Shown: positions 1 to 11,473, counted from the first letter of the stretch. The stretch is 64,000 bases of DNA from Marisa cornuarietis (GCA_004794655.1 SMMW01000585.1:7067501-7131500); one strand, 5' to 3'. A program made the numbers and translations. Notes: generated by a model from the letters alone, not told the origin.

Positions 1-440
1 AGTTTCCATTCTCACGTTTTGTGATGGGGACAACGTCAAGAAGTTGAACGATGTGAGGTTTACAGATGATACAAACTGTTTCTTTTTCATTAAAATATGA
101 TTATAACCTATCACTGTTTATTGGGCATTACTTAATACCCAGACTAATTATAAAAAAGTGTCTTACATGCATTGCTCTTAAACTTTTCATTATCATCTAT
201 TTTTCCCCAAGAGACAAGAGATAACTTCTATAAGTAGTTTCTTTGAATTAAAAATAGTAAAATAATTTAAACTAAACTAAATTTCCGAATGATAAAACAA
301 TTGAAACAAAGAAAACCACCTTACGTAGTTTTGTAATGGTTCTGTAATATTGTTGACTCACCTTGTGATGCTGCCAGTGCTATTAAAGTACACAGGACAG
401 GTAGAAGAACCTGGATGCACTTGATGCTTCCCTCACGCAT
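1..440 (-). CDS. Partial gene at left edge: signal-peptide exon plus start of a second exon of a secreted or membrane protein
   Basis: On the minus strand an ATG at 440-438 opens a 26-codon stretch ending at 362. It has a basic start (MREGSIK), a hydrophobic core (VLLPVLCTLIAL) and a small-residue end (AASQ), which is a textbook signal peptide. It is followed at once by a consensus donor GTGAGT, in phase 1. The next open segment on the minus strand is 75-1, after an AG at 77-76. Joined in phase 1 it stays open to the window edge and contains CIICKPHIV and later PITKRENGN, reminiscent of the start of an Ig-like domain. Phase-1 boundaries between signal peptide and Ig exons are usual in that class. 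The acceptor at 76 has a poor pyrimidine tract, so the second exon is less sure than the first. The rest of the gene lies outside the window. The Ig identity is only a suggestion. Confidence 0.45.
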
Positions 441-1040
441 ATTGTTATGTCACCAGGCCTTGTAGTACATTGAATAATTCTATTTATTGTAGAGCCCACG
501 AGAGGCAAACTAAGACATGTGCACATTTTTCTTACAAAAGTGACTTTTTGATAAATTTGATTTCCCCAGCATAGTAACCGGAAGGTTTTTTATATTTTCG
601 ACTATAACAAGTCGTTAAATCGAAAGCTATACAAACAAATAAAAATCTAAACCTGTTGTTAATACAATTTTTGTGGCATCATTCACCATAAGATTCCTAG
701 CGACCCTGAGGCAGCAGATCTGTCGGCGGACAGTTTCGTTGTGTGCGCTGATGACGTGACTGTGTCATTCCAACGACTGTATGTGAAACAGGCGAGTCTC
801 TCAGTGGGAAACAGAGCCCTAAGGCAAGGATGTAATTACTGTAATACTTTCTCCAATCAAAAACTGTTTCCTTTCTTTCTGTTCCGTATGTGAATAATAA
901 TAATTTCTTTTCTTCCTAGTGGCTTCGAGAAGAGTCGTTAACATGCGCATGTGCGTGTGATCTTAAGCTCCGTTGTTTAATTAAATATTACCTTGGACCT
1001 ACGATTTTTAACTTAAAGAAAACATTTTAAGTAACCGTAG
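441..1040. other. Non-coding stretch upstream of the minus-strand signal-peptide exon
   Basis: AT-rich sequence with no convincing gene. It should hold the 5' UTR and promoter of the minus-strand gene starting at 440. A somewhat GC-richer patch at about 700-830 is open in one plus-strand frame for about 45 codons but has no clear splice sites and no recognised motif. Confidence 0.4.
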
Positions 1041-3290
1041 TTACATTTGCTTTTATAAATCGCCACATGATATGTTGACTGCTTGTGAACATGATAATAG
1101 GTGTGTGTCAAATGCGATCCTTAGAAAAACAAAATTTTGGAAGAAAGAAATTTCTCACCGCTTTATTGACATGTTTTGTCTTATTAAGAACAAAAAAGCA
1201 TGACAAAGTTGCTTAAATACACAAAATACACACAGGTTTAGCTTCGCTGTAGCAAAAGTGTAGACAAAATGTGAGGGTGAGGTTGAGATTCATGTGGTTA
1301 GAGGCAATCTGAACAGGTTTCTCAATGACTAAAGAACGGGGAGTTGATTTTCAAAGCTTCTTTGTGACCCTGTTAAACATTACTTGGTCTTAATCATGGC
1401 ACAAATTACAAGCAAAACAAAAATGAATGATAACAAGAAACAAAGCATGAAAGAAAGAGCGAAAACAAAAATCTAAAACAGTATGAAAAACAATGTTAGA
1501 GAGAAAAAGGAGAAAGAGAAAACGAAGGAACAAAAGATATAGAGAAACAAATCTAGAGAACATTTTGGGGTAGACAACTCTAGAGGGGATTTGCCAGACA
1601 CAGGCCATTTTTCTTCCGTTTGTCATAATTATAACAAAAGTTTTTTTTTTATTCGCACTAGTCAAATGCTGTAGTACACAAGGGGAGAAAACACTTGCTT
1701 ATTCATTTTCTTCTTCCTTATCGTGTTCTCTCTTTTCTGTGAGTTAGAGGGGAAAAGTAATTTGCTGCTGCCGTAGGTCTTAACATTATGATCTACGATA
1801 TCTATCTTTTCATTAGTATTCTGATTTACGATATTAGTAACTCTTAAATGAGATAAAAGATAAGTAAATAAATTAAAAAATGAAATTTTCATTGTCTTTT
1901 AGCAGCAGATGTTGATCATGACACTGTTAGTGATAAGCTAACGTATCAATTTAGTAGACAGCTTCAAAGGTAATCCAATCGGAACTGGAGCTCTGTGAAA
2001 GGGAACTTAATTACTGACTAAAATCTTTTATTTCTCTATTGAAAATTGTATGTTGTGTGCTCCGTACTTTTTTATTTAAGAGAAAATGTCTTGTCGTCAG
2101 TTTGTTCCGCTATACTTAAGAAAAATATACTTCTTGACCTGCCACACATTCGAGAAAAAGAAGGAAGAGCAGAAACAGACATTCAAGTGTTCATCTACTA
2201 CAGAATTATTACACTCTTAGTCACTGGGCGTATCTGAAACTGTACTTGAGAGACTTCTGTTAAAAGCGATCTTATTAAAGAAAGTAGGTCTTTTCTATTG
2301 AAAGTCATGTGTTTAGTGTCGTAATATGACACATTATGGCCATGCTGTTCTTAGGAAGTCAGATTATGTTTAAAGATCACAGTACAATCTTTTTAATAAT
2401 ACGCCTGTTGCATTCCTAAAATGTGTCTTTCCCTCTCCTCCTCCCCGTAGTGTACACAGATACACAAATGTGCGGCGAACGGAAACAGCCGTTAACTTTT
2501 AATTCGCAATCACACGCTTACACGTGCACTTACACTGGCATGCATGCATTTAAGCGCAAGTTCGCTAACGCACACTCACACAGATTGATTTTTTTTTACT
2601 TTTTTATTCATTCTCTATTGACGCCTTGCCCCTTCTCTAATTAAAGAGGTGTGTGAGATACAGTACATACTTATCGTAGGCAGCGTCTCTAAATCAGAGC
2701 AACTGAAACTATTTTTTTTCTTTTTTTTAGCGTCCTTGAGACCATGCCTGTGACACTTCAACCTTTTTTTGATGATAAAGAGGGCTGTAAACATGCCGTA
2801 GTGAAGGAATACAGGGATTTCATCTTTATTTATGGCATTTGTCTTTGTCTGGACTTAAATGAATATTGAAAATACACCATTTTCTGCATGTAGCGTCACT
2901 ATTTATACAACACTGACGGAAAGTCGTAACAGTTTTGGGTTTCTACAATATTTTCGCATAGTAAATTTTATTCTCACTCTACTTTGGAATGGGCGGGTAA
3001 GCATAACAGATTTTCATCATTCTTATCATTTACCAAATAAAGAAGAGATAAGATCTTCCATTATTATTATTTTTATTATATATGTAGAAATGTATTTCTA
3101 AATAAATAAATTATTATATTATAAAACAATAAATAAAATATTTGGCATAAAAAATTTGAATGGCTATCCACCTTTAATTGCACGTACTTAGGGATGCAAT
3201 GACGAAAACGCTTATTATTTCCCTGTTCATTGCAATTTTGTGACCTATAGTCTAAGGGTTTCATTTTCAAAGCATGTGACAATTGTTTCA
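1040..3290 (+). repeat. Long low-copy repeat, copy A
   Basis: First of three related copies (A here; B near 6240-8090; C near 9120-11150). Landmarks shared by A and B are the segment around GAACATGATAATAGG (1087 and 6295), the run around GAAGTCAGATTATGTTTAAAG (about 2355 and 6712) and the TACACGTGCACTTACAC-like stretch (about 2519). A and C share the purine-rich block around 1400-1900 (9370-9900). B lacks about 0.86 kb present in A (1409 to 2270). No coding sequence is evident; short ORFs in it are not conserved between copies. The copies look like duplicated intergenic DNA between minus-strand receptor-like exons rather than a typical transposon. Confidence 0.6.
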
Positions 3291-3640
3291 TCCTTTCTAC
3301 ATCTTAGTTCTAGCCCAAACTCACATAGGCATAAGCACATCCGAATTTGAGTGACCCAGTTAACTTTGCCCTTTACCGTCGAAATTAGAAAGGAGTAAGT
3401 AAACCTTTAAGGCAGTCAATCGTTAGTTATCTCTTATACCCTTGAAAAGAAAAACAGAGAGAATTTATTTCTTAGTCAGTACATTACTCTAGGACTTCGT
3501 CTTGATAATGGCCCCCAGAGACACAGTAAATATCAATCACACCATACTTGTAGATGCCACTACTCGCACAGCTATTTGTACACCCAAACAACGACTAATT
3601 CAACATCCGCATGCAAATACAGGCACTGACGCGCGCGCAC
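3291..3640. other. Non-coding interval
   Basis: No gene recognised. It lies between repeat copy A and the CT/CA microsatellite. An ORF through the microsatellite is low complexity and not supported. Confidence 0.4.
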
Positions 3641-3689
3641 ACATACAAACACTCTCTCTCTTTCTCTCTCTTTCACACACACACACACA

Positions 3690-3733
<44 letters not shown>

Positions 3734-3735
3734 TC
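3641..3735. repeat. Compound CT/CA microsatellite
   Basis: Alternating runs of CT and CA dinucleotides seen directly. The apparent ORF across it is a translation of the repeat. Confidence 0.9.
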
Positions 3736-3840
3736 CCTTTGTTTTCCTTCTCCCTCTCCCTCACTTACTCTCTTTCATTTTCACTACACACTACTCAGAC
3801 CTTCAGGTTCACCATAGATACCAAAACCCTTATGTCTTTA

Positions 3841-4035
3841 TGTATGTTCCTGTTACTAGGTGCCTTTTTGTGTTTTCTATCTTTGTTTTCTGTTTGTCAT
3901 CAGTACTGTTGTTTATTCTTCCGTCCCTCGTGTTCTATCCATTTAGTCCATGTCTCTTCCTCGTTTTAAGCGCTAAGAGCATGCTCTCTATGAGTGTGAA
4001 TATGTGCTATGAAAATCTTCATTATTATTATTGAT
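3841..4035 (+). mobile_element. LINE 3' tail fragment (plus orientation)
   Basis: The sequence resembles 20385-20600 (plus) and the minus strand of 14600-14760. Shared landmarks are TTTGTCC/TTAGTCCATGTC, GAGCATGCTC or a variant, the pattern around GTGTGAATATGTGCTATGAA, and an ATT trinucleotide tail (4020-4033). At 14.6 kb the same tail follows a reverse-transcriptase fragment, so this is a severely 5'-truncated insertion of the same non-LTR family. Confidence 0.6.
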
Positions 4036-4112
4036 ATAGATGCTCGGTCGCACACTTGCTATATTTATATCCTTCACATACACATTCAGCTTTCAGTCCT
4101 CACTCAAGCCAG

Positions 4113-4360
4113 TGGCGAAGTGGGAGGCTGCTACAAAGCAGCTTTTTTCAGCCGGGAAGTTCTGGCCCGGACATATTTATACCTGACCCAGAGGGAAAGC
4201 GACAATTCGTTCGAACCGGACTTTCTGTTTCTGGGTAGTGCTACCATAGCAGGTGGTGATTCAGAATGTCAGTACTCTTTCAGTCACTGCCCTGTAAAAC
4301 TGGACCAAAATGTCCCTTTCTTATGCCAAACTAGTTTTCCTGTGGCAGAAAGTAAAGTCG
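4113..4360 (+). CDS. Possible orphan exon, Cys-containing, unrecognised
   Basis: One plus-strand frame is open from within the LINE tail to 4407. The part after a plausible acceptor (TCCTCACTCAAG, ending near 4112) is compositionally protein-like: GEVGGCYKAAFFSREVL, then TIAGGDSECQYSFSHC and VPFLCQTSFPV. The spaced cysteines and the G-x-Y-x-A pattern recall the F/G strands of an Ig domain followed by the start of another, but no family could be assigned. A possible donor AAA|GTAAAG lies near 4351. The opposite strand has stops in all three frames here. No partner exons were found nearby on the plus strand, so this may be a relic. Confidence 0.25.
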
Positions 4361-4667
4361 TTACTAGACCTACAGATGACAGACTTACCAGTAAAAATAG
4401 AGTATAACAATTAATTTTAAGATTTTTCTATACGCTAATAGTACAATAAACGTTAGAGGATAAAAGCTGCATAAATGTTTATTTACTTAGGGAGGTAGAA
4501 ACACAGAGACTATGCTTTAGAAAGGTAAATAATCCGTAAACAAAAACGTGCCCAGGCTTGTTTTCATATTCACAATAAATATTTGTAATTTAGGTTTGTC
4601 AAAATTTGGTTTATAGAAATGATATTTACGACATATGCTTGTTTTTTTCTATTTAGTAATGTTTTTG

Positions 4668-4669
<2 letters not shown>

Positions 4670-4748
<79 letters not shown>
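4670..4748. repeat. AT/GT microsatellite
   Basis: (TA)n followed by a long uninterrupted (TG)n tract. Confidence 0.95.
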
Positions 4749-4750
<2 letters not shown>

Positions 4751-4834
4751 TAGAAACACCAGGTCTGCATCCAAGTCAATCTTATATACCTGAGGCTGAC
4801 TTGAAAAAAGCTAAGTGAATAAATTATTCATAAT

Positions 4835-4975
4835 TCACTCATCTCTATCGAAATCACATGCAGGTGAAGAAGACAAGAAAGGAGAAATGTCGAGATGTTT
4901 GTAGTCCAACTCAGTGGCTGATGTCGTGTCACTGTTGCCATGGTAAGCAAGCGTGTTGTAGCCCTGTTTCATCGT
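4835..4975 (-). CDS. Candidate terminal exon: cytoplasmic tail with tyrosine (ITIM-like) motifs
   Basis: On the minus strand, after an AG at 4977-4976, a frame is open for 46 codons to a TGA at 4837-4835. It contains GYNTLAYHGN (a Y-x-x-L and Y-x-N type motif) and TELDYKHLDISP, where LDYKHL fits the ITIM consensus [ILVS]-x-Y-x-x-[ILV]. It is acidic and Ser-rich at the end (SSSPACDFDRDE). The sequence just upstream on the minus strand, ending in GGGTTATAG, matches the sequence near 10260-10275 that precedes a similar short tyrosine-containing segment. The natural reading is the last exon of a minus-strand single-pass receptor, paired with a preceding tail exon at about 5041-5118. The join between the two is not phase-clean with the sites seen, so it may be a decayed copy. 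Family unknown. Confidence 0.35.
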   Translation of the reverse strand, partial: TMKQGYNTLAYHGNSDTTSATELDYKHLDISPFLSSSPACDFDRDE

Positions 4976-5040
4976 CTAGTCCACTATAACCCGGATGGAC
5001 AGAAAACGAAGGTGCAGCAGATATCATGGAGACCTACAGA

Positions 5041-5118
5041 GTCAGAAACTCGAGAGTCATGGTCTGGGTCGTCATATAAAGTGTAGCGTAACCCTCCTCT
5101 CCAACATCACAAATGTGT
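5041..5118 (-). CDS. Candidate cytoplasmic-tail exon fragment with GYA motif
   Basis: The minus-strand frame reads CDVGEEGYATLYMTT, homologous to VRDDGYANSLTT in the segment at 10354-10445. In the seven aligned codons from GTC/GTT to GCC/GCT the two copies differ at six bases, five of them third codon positions. That points to past selection on the protein. GYATL contains a Y-x-x-[L/Y] signalling-type motif. A stop follows closely and a possible donor (GTAGGT) overlaps it. It could be an intact small exon or a relic. Confidence 0.3.
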
Positions 5119-5159
5119 AACCACGCTTAACACCCGGTCCTTTTTCAACAAAAAGAGCT

Positions 5160-5725
5160 TACCAACAGCTAACACATTAATTTTAAGATTGATTAATTAA
5201 CTTGCTAAACAAAAGTATAAAGGTGATTGTGATGGCTGTTGTTTATACAGCAGTGTCCTGCGGTGAGAGAGTTTCGTATTTGCTGTTACATGATAGTGTG
5301 TTGCGCACAAGGAATTGTCTCCCAAGGCATCGGAAGGTGAGACGACGCAACTCGAACTGACAAAGTCTCATAAGTGGCAGATTCTAGTCGTGACAGTCTT
5401 GGATGATTACTAGGTGACCCAAAATATTACTGTGTGTAAACGAAGATTGTAGAACAGCAACGTATAGCTTATTTTTCAAGATGATCCACCCAACTTTCCA
5501 TCCACCGCATGGCCACAGGCGGACAGCAACAAGAACGACATCCCTCGCTGATGGAAACACTGCATAAAACGTCAGAAATCGGCTGTTGAGGATATATAAT
5601 TCTCTTGCAATTATTTTTAGTCATTCACTATTCTTTCGCAAACACTTCCTATGACTAAATAACATGTATTATTATACTGTTAAATTATGTCACCAAGTGA
5701 CAATATATGCTGATTTACGAGAGAG
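5160..5725. other. Interval without a recognised gene
   Basis: The minus strand should hold further upstream exons of the tail-exon gene, but no transmembrane or Ig exon could be picked out. Nothing else was recognised. Confidence 0.35.
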
Positions 5726-5739
5726 TGTGTGTGTGTGCT

Positions 5740-5799
<60 letters not shown>
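5726..5799. repeat. GT microsatellite
   Basis: Long GT tract; the minus-strand ORF through it is poly-(His-Thr) repeat translation. Confidence 0.95.
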
Positions 5800-5801
<2 letters not shown>

Positions 5802-5839
5802 GACTTCCTGTTTGTCCTGTCTGTCAACACCAGGCTATA

Positions 5840-6239
5840 ATCTTCGCCTCTACAGATGATAGACTTACCAACTAGACCCATCCAACTCAGTGGCTTCCAT
5901 GATCACTGAGTCTGTCATGCAGCAGTAGAAGTCGTTAACGACCCACGGAATCTACTTCCGTTCTTCGCTGCCGTAATGTTGGGAGACAGGTGTTTCCTGG
6001 TCGGTGCTACTTACCTGTCCCTAGTTAACTACCTCTTCCCATGTACCAGCGATTTACATTGCTTATCGTCATAACTGCTATTCCTATCTCCTAGCGACAC
6101 TAACATGCTATTCTCACCACCGGTATTTTGAAGTCGGTAAGGGCTGTACCCTAGTTTTTTGTCTTCCTATTGCATTTAGGTATGAGAGAATTAGGATTGT
6201 ATGGTCTCAAGGATCTTAAGTTTAACAGGTTTTGTTCAT
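5840..6239. other. Interval with short homology to 4350-4935, no gene called
   Basis: Minus-strand sequence around 5870 (ATCATCTGTAGAGG after GTAAGTCT) resembles that at 4365-4385, and GCCACTGAGTTGGA occurs both here and in the tail exon at about 4905. This suggests another partial copy of the receptor tail region. No complete exon could be defined. Confidence 0.3.
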
Positions 6240-8095
6240 ACACTCACTTGCATTTGCTTTTATAAATCGCCACACGATATGTTGACAGCATGTGAACATG
6301 ATAATAGGTTTGTGTCAAGTGTGATCTTTAGGAAAAACAGAAAATTTTCGAAGAAAGAAATTTCTCACCGCTTTATTGACATGTTTTGTTTTATTAAAAC
6401 ACTTAAAAGCATTACAACACTGATCAAATACAAAATTCACACAAGTTTAGCTTCGTTGTAGCAAAAGTGTAGAAAAAATGTGAGGGTGAGGTTGAGAGTC
6501 ATGTGAATCATTGAGAGTCAATCTGCATAGATTTTTTCTTCAAAATTGAACGGGGAGTTCATTTTCAAAGCTTCTTTGAGACAATGTTAAAAATTACCTG
6601 GTATTAATCATGGCACAAATTACAATTTTTAAAGAATGCAGGTCTTTTTATGTTGAAAGTGATGTGTTTAGTGTCGTAATATGATACATAATAGCAATGA
6701 TGTTCTTAGGAAGTCAGATTATGTTTAAAGAAAGGAGCACAATTTTTTGTAGAATATGCTTGTTGCATTCCTCAAATCATTCCACCTCTTCCATGATGTG
6801 TACAAGCTTACACGTGCACTCACACTAGCATGTATGCATTTGAGCGCGAGCTCGCTCACACACGCACAGAGATCGACTTCTTTATTCATCGTTTATTTAC
6901 TCTTTGCCCCTTCTTTAAAGAGGTGTGTGAGAGATACATTATATTGTACATATCGTAACAAGGGTGAAAGGTAGGATCTTTAAATCTGAGCAACTGAAGC
7001 TTTTTTTTCTTTTTATAGTGGTCCCGGGACCATGCTTGTGACACTTTAACCTTTTCTTTGGTGATAAAGAGGGCTGTAAACCATGTTGAAGTGAAGTAAG
7101 ACATGGAAAGTATTTCCATTTATCGCATTGCCCTTTGTATGGACTTAAATGCGTAATGAAAATACATCATTTTCTGCATGTATCGTTACTATTTATACAA
7201 CATTGAAGAAAAGTTGTACGAGTTTTGGGTTTCTAAAACATTTTCGAATAGTAAATTTTATTATCATTTTACCTTGGAATAGGCGGAAAAGAACAACAGA
7301 TTTTCATCTTTCTTAGCATTTCAACATAACAGGGAGATACGATTGTCAATTATTACTATATATTTAGAAATATTTTGCCAAATAAATTATAACTATAGAA
7401 TAAAATAATAAATAGAATATGTAGCATAAACATTTAAATCCCTATTCAATTTTAATTGAATGTACATAGGGATACAATCATAAGATTTACCAAACATCCT
7501 AACACACAAAAACGCTTATGACTATTTCCTTCTTCATTTAAATCTCGCGTTCACACATCACTTGCACTCTAATGCACATACGCATACATTATACAACAAA
7601 CATGTACACGCACTGAACTTGAATGGCAGTTGCTTGCTGACACGTCTAGCCCATCTTGTCGTTTAGTTTACAAGACACGCACGCACGCACACAAACACCT
7701 GTATTTTCGTATTAACACGTGGGTACGGACACCATAAGAGAAACAGGGTTGCAAACACTGCATTGATCAAGTCATGGTCTCCTTTGTAGACGGTTGCTTG
7801 TTTTATTAATTTTTTTCTCTATTGTTTTGCTGCCATATGGGGTTTTCCTGCTGCAAGAAAGAAAAGAAAGGTTACTTGGGGTCTGATCTTCCTCTTAGTC
7901 TGTCACGATATTTTCACGTGACTCACTGCTCCTGGAATGAGACAAAACCGCTGCTTTATTGTGTCTTGGGATTATGTAATTCTTCAAAAAATTACGTGCA
8001 ATGGTTTGAGGATTGGAATTTTATAAAAGACTGAAGAATTTACAGTGCATCTTAATATTAAAGTTCAACTTTGTGAATCGATCGTTTTGAGAATG
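6240..8095 (+). repeat. Long low-copy repeat, copy B
   Basis: Homologous to copy A (from 6243) and, in its right half (7620-8090), to copy C at 10660-11150. Both of the latter include CACGTGACTCACTG and GAATGA(A/G)A followed by a TTTATTGTGTCT run. It lacks the purine-rich 0.86 kb block of A and C. Its right end is interrupted by the LTR-like element starting near 8100. No coding sequence recognised. Confidence 0.6.
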
Positions 8096-8099
8096 TTTG

Positions 8100-9110
8100 A
8101 GAAAGATATTTATTTACAATTTACACAAATAGATACATATATACAACAATTTGGCTCATCTAGTGAGGTTTCTAGTGGTATGTGTGCTATTTCTACTTTC
8201 ACGATTTACAGTGTTTCTAATTACCGTTAAAACCACTATTCACTCTCGAATACATACGCGCACCAACTTAGCTCTCAGTTGTTTCAGTTGTTCTTGTACT
8301 GTTAGTCTCTCCAGCGCTCCTACACGCTGCGTGTCCAGGCTTGTGGTGAAGTGAGGAGCAGCACTCGACAGTCATTGCACGCTTGAACTACCTGCCCGAC
8401 TTCCGTCATCACTTTAACGCTCGATCCGCCAACCACATCAGAGAGCAACTGCTCTCCCAGTAACGGGAATTCGAACACTATCCCGGTCAAGGGACATAAG
8501 CGTGGCGTTTTCGACGACTGCTTGCTCACCCAGCTAGACTGTTGTACAGCACGCGGTGGTGCGCCCCTGGATAAGCAACGCCGAACGAACACCACCTTGA
8601 TGTGAACTAACTCCCGACTCTGGTGTTTTGGAGTGCGAGCGAACACAGAATACGTTCTCTTCTTTTCGAGAACGACGATTTCTGTCGGCCTTGGTTTCGA
8701 CATCTATCTCGTAAAGTAAGAGCAAGTAGTCCTTTTTTTTGACGGCGACAGAAGGAAGTCCTGTCGGTCCTTTGTCACTGACTTGCTCCTTGGGTCAAGT
8801 TTCTTTAACCCAGATGTCTTTTCTCCCGAGTCTTGCGCCTTAGTCTCGAAGAAAAGTTTAAGTTCGCTGAAGTCGTTTCGACTGCTGACCGTCTCTTCGT
8901 CCAGACAGACTTTGTGCCGAGAAGTGCCGCGATGTTCTCGTTTCCCTACTTCGTAAATTTACATAGTCGCATTCTGCAGGGGATGCCATTGGTCAACCAC
9001 TCACCTAGCATCCTTTACCTAATCAACAAGTGGCCAGCAAGAGCGCCACCCCAGTTGACCATCTGCCTCACCTACAGGTGTGGATGGGTGGACAGGTGAA
9101 TGATCATTTA
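8100..9110 (-). mobile_element. LTR-like repeat, minus orientation (pair of 31537-32330)
   Basis: A GC-richer block whose reverse complement aligns over several hundred bases with 31537-32230. Shared runs include TGGGTTAAAGAA, GTCAGCAGTCGA, CTGTCGCCGT, GCAAGACTCGGGA, GAGAGTGAATRGT and an AATAAATC polyadenylation signal. It has no long conserved ORF. It interrupts repeat copy B just after a segment shared with copy C (GTTTGAG at 8095 and 11156), so it is an insertion. Size, an internal AATAAA and the lack of coding sequence suit a solo LTR, but terminal TG..CA ends and a target-site duplication were not established. ORFs at 8320-8725 and 8833-9099 are not conserved in the other copy. Confidence 0.5.
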
Positions 9111-10353
9111 CATTTAATTAAAAGGTTTTTCTCTCACTAGCAACACTTTTTAATGAAAATTAAAAGCCGAAAGAATTTTGTTAAAAACATGTTAATTTTT
9201 ACAGAAATATTTTTATTTCAATATAGTTAAAGTGTTGAAAAAATTTGCGTGTGTGGATGAGAATCAAATAGTAAAAATGAATCTAGCACAGCTTACTCCC
9301 TGAAAAAGAAATGGGGAGTTATTTTCAAAGTTGCTTTGAGACCATGTTAAATTTTAGCTGGCCTTAACTATAGCATAAATTACGAGCAAACGAAAAGGAA
9401 CAAGAAACAATACAAAGCACGAAAAAAGAGAGAAAACAGACAAAGTTAAGCAGAACGAGAAAGCATGTTAGAGAGACTCGGGAGAGAGACAGAACAAACA
9501 AAAGAAACAAAAACTGAGAAAGAAAACCACTTTAGTAAATATTTTGGGGGAAACAACGTTAGAAGAGATTGGCTAGACACAGGCTATTTGTTTCTTCAGT
9601 GGTTTATAATATTAAAAAAACACTATTATCTGCACTAGTCACATGCATCAGTACACAAGGGGAGAAAACCCTTGCTTCGTCAGTTTCTTCTCCCTTGTGC
9701 TCTCCCTTTTTTGAGAGTTATGAAGGAAAATGTAACTTGATGTCTCCTTAGGTCTTAACATCATGAGATACGACATCTATTTATTGCCTAATATATTTAA
9801 TTATGATAATAGTAACTGATAAAATGAGAAAAGATTTAATAAATAAACAAAGAAGAGATTATGACAAAATGTAACATCTGGATGTAGTGTAACTGCAGGA
9901 TTTACACTGCAAAAGGTGCCTTTGTCCTTTCGCCGATACATTCACCAAGTGCAGGAAAAAACAGTCAAGTGTACACATACTACTGCATTATTAGACTCTT
10001 AGTTACAAGGCGTATCTGAAACTGCATTTGAGAGATGTATGCGAAAGGCGGTCATATCAAAGAAGGCAGGTTTTTCCATATTAAAAGAACGTGTGATATG
10101 TGTTAGTGTCGTAAGATGATACATAATGGCAAAGCTCTTCCTTGGAAGTCAGATCATGTGTAAAGAAGTAAGCACAGGTAAGAGTTGCCATAGAGACGTT
10201 TGTAAATGTTTTCGAGCTCCGACAGGCTTCTGTTAACGATATTTCTTTACTAATCTCCTCTATAACCCGCATCGAGAGATAGCGAAGGTGCAGCAGGTGT
10301 CTGGCAAGAGTTGTCCGAGTGACCAAAAGTATCAGAAGGTCGAGGACAATGGT

Positions 10354-10445
10354 TTAGGCCATCGTCGTCAAAGAGTTGGCGTACCCGTCATCTCTGACAT
10401 CGTCAAACGGGATCGGAGAAGGATGAAGATCGAGATGACTGGCTG
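10354..10445 (-). CDS. Candidate cytoplasmic-tail exon of a minus-strand receptor (GYANS motif)
   Basis: On the minus strand a strong acceptor (CCGATCTCTTCCACAG) ends at 10446. The following frame SHLDLHPSPIPFDDV...DDGYANSLTTMA runs to a TAA at 10356-10354. The segment is conserved at protein level with 5041-5118 (DV-x-[DE]-[DE]-GYA). Y-A-N is a possible SH2-binding tyrosine motif. It lies about 1 kb downstream, in gene direction, of the transmembrane exon at 11474-11585. That exon ends in phase 2 while this frame needs a phase-1 entry, so either an exon is missing between them or one copy has shifted frame. A further short segment near 10230-10165 (minus) reads ENIYKRLYGNS, again with a Y-x-x-L motif. 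Confidence 0.35.
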
Positions 10446-10544
10446 CTGTGGAAGAGATCGGAGTTTAGATTGACAGTTTTGAGTTGTCTGCTGACACATG
10501 CTCCTTACAGGACTATCATATGACAAAATAACTAAATAATTGCT

Positions 10545-10548
<4 letters not shown>

Positions 10549-10612
<64 letters not shown>
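10549..10612. repeat. CA microsatellite
   Basis: Uninterrupted CA tract. Confidence 0.95.
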
Positions 10613-11473
10613 AGTCACAAACATACACACATTATACAAAATGTACGAGTGCATACTGTAGTGACAGCTTCAGTTGCTTGCTGACACATCTATCCCCCAC
10701 TGCAATTTAGCAGACAAGACAACGGTAAAAGACATGCACGCAGCCACACAAACATGTTTCTTCAAACACGCAGGCACGCACACAAGAAAAGATCAAAGTG
10801 GTCAGCACGAATATAATACTACATTAATAAAGTTATCGTCTGCTTTGTAGGCATTTTTACTTTTACACTATGGGTTTTTTTCTGCTACAAGAATAAAATG
10901 TTACCTGGGGTTTCACAGTCGTCGTTGTGTGCGCCGGTGGTACCGATCTCTTGGTATGTCACGATATTTCACGTGACTCACTGTCCATGGAATGAAAGAA
11001 AACAACTACTTTATTGTGTCTGTGGTTTAAGGAAGTCTTCCAGTCTTCCTAAAATTCCATGCATCGGTGATACAGTTGGAATTCTTAATGAATGTATTAA
11101 TTTACTGTGCATCTTAATATAAAAGTTTGACTTTGCCTACCGATTGGTTTGCAAATGTTTGAGTTTGATTAAAAGCTGATCCTGACGAAAGAAACTAAAC
11201 GAAATAATTAAAATACACAAAATTAAGTATCTGTATTTCTCATCACCGAGGTAAAAATTTTGTATTTTGCAATACATATACTTTATCTGTACACTATTAT
11301 CGTTTTAAGTAGACATTCTTTAATTTTTAATTTTGTCATTTTAGCTTAAATAATAAATAGATAAATTGTGTTACGCTGCATTAGTAGTTTAAGATAATTA
11401 TAACTTTTAATCTAAAAAACTAACAAAAATAGAAATATTTATCACTGCTTTCCAGAAACATCTTTTTACTCAC

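Larger units (their letters stand above)
9120..11150 (+). repeat. Long low-copy repeat, copy C
   Basis: Third copy, with the purine-rich block of A (9300-9900), the GAAGTCAGATCATGTGTAAAG landmark (10146) and the right end shared with B (10740-11150). A segment of about 380 bp at 10170-10550, absent from A and B at this point, holds the minus-strand tail exon candidate. Confidence 0.6.

Noticed and set aside
700..835. Open plus-strand stretch with DPEAADLSADSF and FQRLYVKQASLS
   Set aside because: About 45 codons, no convincing splice sites, no recognised domain; one minus-strand frame is also open. Not enough to call.
3502..3969. Plus-strand ORF of 155 codons through the CT/CA microsatellite
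   Set aside because: Most of it is dinucleotide repeat translation (Ser-Leu, Thr-His) followed by a LINE tail.
8320..9099. ORFs of 60-127 codons on both strands in the GC-rich block
   Set aside because: They lie in the LTR-like repeat and are not preserved in the second copy at 31.5-32.3 kb.
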